Assembly: GCF_003951285.1 (NCBI RefSeq)
Contig: NZ_RXFQ01000010.1
Location: 62,001 to 126,000 of the forward strand
Reading direction: 5' to 3'
From: Variovorax beijingensis
GTDB lineage: Bacteria; Pseudomonadota; Gammaproteobacteria; Burkholderiales; Burkholderiaceae_C
Length of the DNA stretch: 64,000 nt
Shown: piece after piece, positions 63,664-64,000 of the stretch
Numbering within the stretch: the stretch's first letter is position 1
Layout: the number at the start of each line of letters is the position of its first letter
The notes under the pieces: generated by a model
Told to the model about the DNA's origin: nothing
What the model saw: the letters and a program-made list of their open reading frames with translations, nothing else
The model's database searches: none
Position numbers and translations under genes: made by a program

Positions 63664-64000
63664 TCAGCGCGCCCCGGTCCGTGCACGCGTCATCTGCGCC
63701 AGCGTCGCGCTGGTTAAGGCCCTCACCCCGATGCGCATCGCGGATTCATCGATGGTGAACAGCGGCGAATGATTTGTCGGGCCGGCGCGATCGGGGTAGG
63801 GCGAGGCGTTCAGGATCCAGAAAACCACCGGCACGCCCGTGCCGCCGAAGGCGCCAAAGTCTTCCGACCCCATCGAGGGCAGGATCTCCGCGACCTTGTC
63901 CTTTCCTGCTGCAGCCTTCAGGGCATCGACAAGCGCCAGCGTGGTCGGCGCATCGTTGACAAGCACGCCGTAGCCCCCGCCGGTGTCGATGCGCACATCG
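63664..64000 (-). CDS. M20-family amidohydrolase/peptidase, C-terminal fragment
   Basis: The 5' part lies off the right edge; 112 codons are visible. SMGSEDFGAFGGTGVPVVFWILN and PTNHSPLFTIDESAMRIGVRAL are the C-terminal metal-binding region of M20D amidohydrolases (hippurate hydrolase/IAA-amino acid hydrolase type). Substrate cannot be told. It converges on glmS with a 30-bp gap and no terminator. Confidence 0.85.
   Translation of the reverse strand, partial: DVRIDTGGGYGVLVNDAPTTLALVDALKAAAGKDKVAEILPSMGSEDFGAFGGTGVPVVFWILNASPYPDRAGPTNHSPLFTIDESAMRIGVRALTSATLAQMTRARTGAR

Overview
The window is about 64 kb of GC-rich chromosome from a betaproteobacterium, most likely Comamonadaceae and probably Variovorax or a close relative. 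The evidence is protein content and synteny: accB-accC-prmA-DUF3426, ccsA beside ffh, pilS-pilR-ampD, glrK-lipoprotein-glrR, and glmU next to an Lrp-type regulator and glmS. This assignment is inference, because no rRNA is present. Genes are dense on both strands with frequent 1-4 nt start/stop overlaps. I see no tRNA, rRNA, insertion sequence, prophage or CRISPR array; the window looks like ordinary core chromosome with a few accessory modules.

Layout. 1-2.1 kb: end of a DAHP synthase, then a DUF985 cupin and mpl (murein peptide recycling). 2.2-8.6 kb: rightward run of a conserved unknown, a TlpA-like thioredoxin, accB, accC, prmA, a zinc-ribbon/DUF3426 protein and a PfkB kinase, closed by a strong terminator. 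8.7-13.8 kb: leftward nrdA, nrdB and a histone-H1-like gene; nrdA has a clear promoter covered by two NrdR boxes. 14-18.9 kb: leftward ccsA, a PP0621-type protein, pilS, pilR and ampD. 19.2-20.6 kb: ffh. 20.6-22.7 kb: a two-gene nucleic-acid repair cassette (ATP-dependent RNA ligase plus HD-phosphoesterase/polynucleotide kinase). 23-30.9 kb: mdoH, then glrR, a QseG-like lipoprotein, glrK, miaB and an exported unknown. 31-35.4 kb: an RND efflux pair. 35.4-43.6 kb: phosphatase, lipoprotein, ttcA, folB, a pteridine-reductase-like SDR, a MidA-type methyltransferase, a TauD-type dioxygenase, a HisN-like phosphatase and an atypical ROK protein. 43.5-51 kb: a MocR regulator, the trehalose operon otsB-GH15-otsA, and cca. 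51.2-61.1 kb: ompW, GST, slt-MgtC, 5-FCL, LysR/DUF2917, a BLUF photosensor divergent from a Crp-type regulator, and glmU. 61.1-64 kb: an Lrp-type regulator divergent from glmS, and the end of an M20 peptidase.

Three observations stand out. First, the 404-bp gap between glrR and mdoH carries a complete sigma-54 control region: a TGGCAC-N5-TTGC promoter, a consensus IHF site, and two TGTC-N10-GACA-type GlrR sites. This predicts that GlrK/GlrR controls osmoregulated periplasmic glucan synthesis here. Second, the ligase/HD-Pnk pair has all the activities needed to heal and seal broken RNA. Third, the same 25-nt element (23/25 identical), encoding a 9-residue mini-ORF whose stop overlaps the next start codon, precedes both pilS and otsA and looks like a dispersed translational-coupling leader.

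Start codons were moved inward from the longest open frame wherever an ATG/GTG with a ribosome site or known N-terminus fitted better; those choices are stated in the entries.
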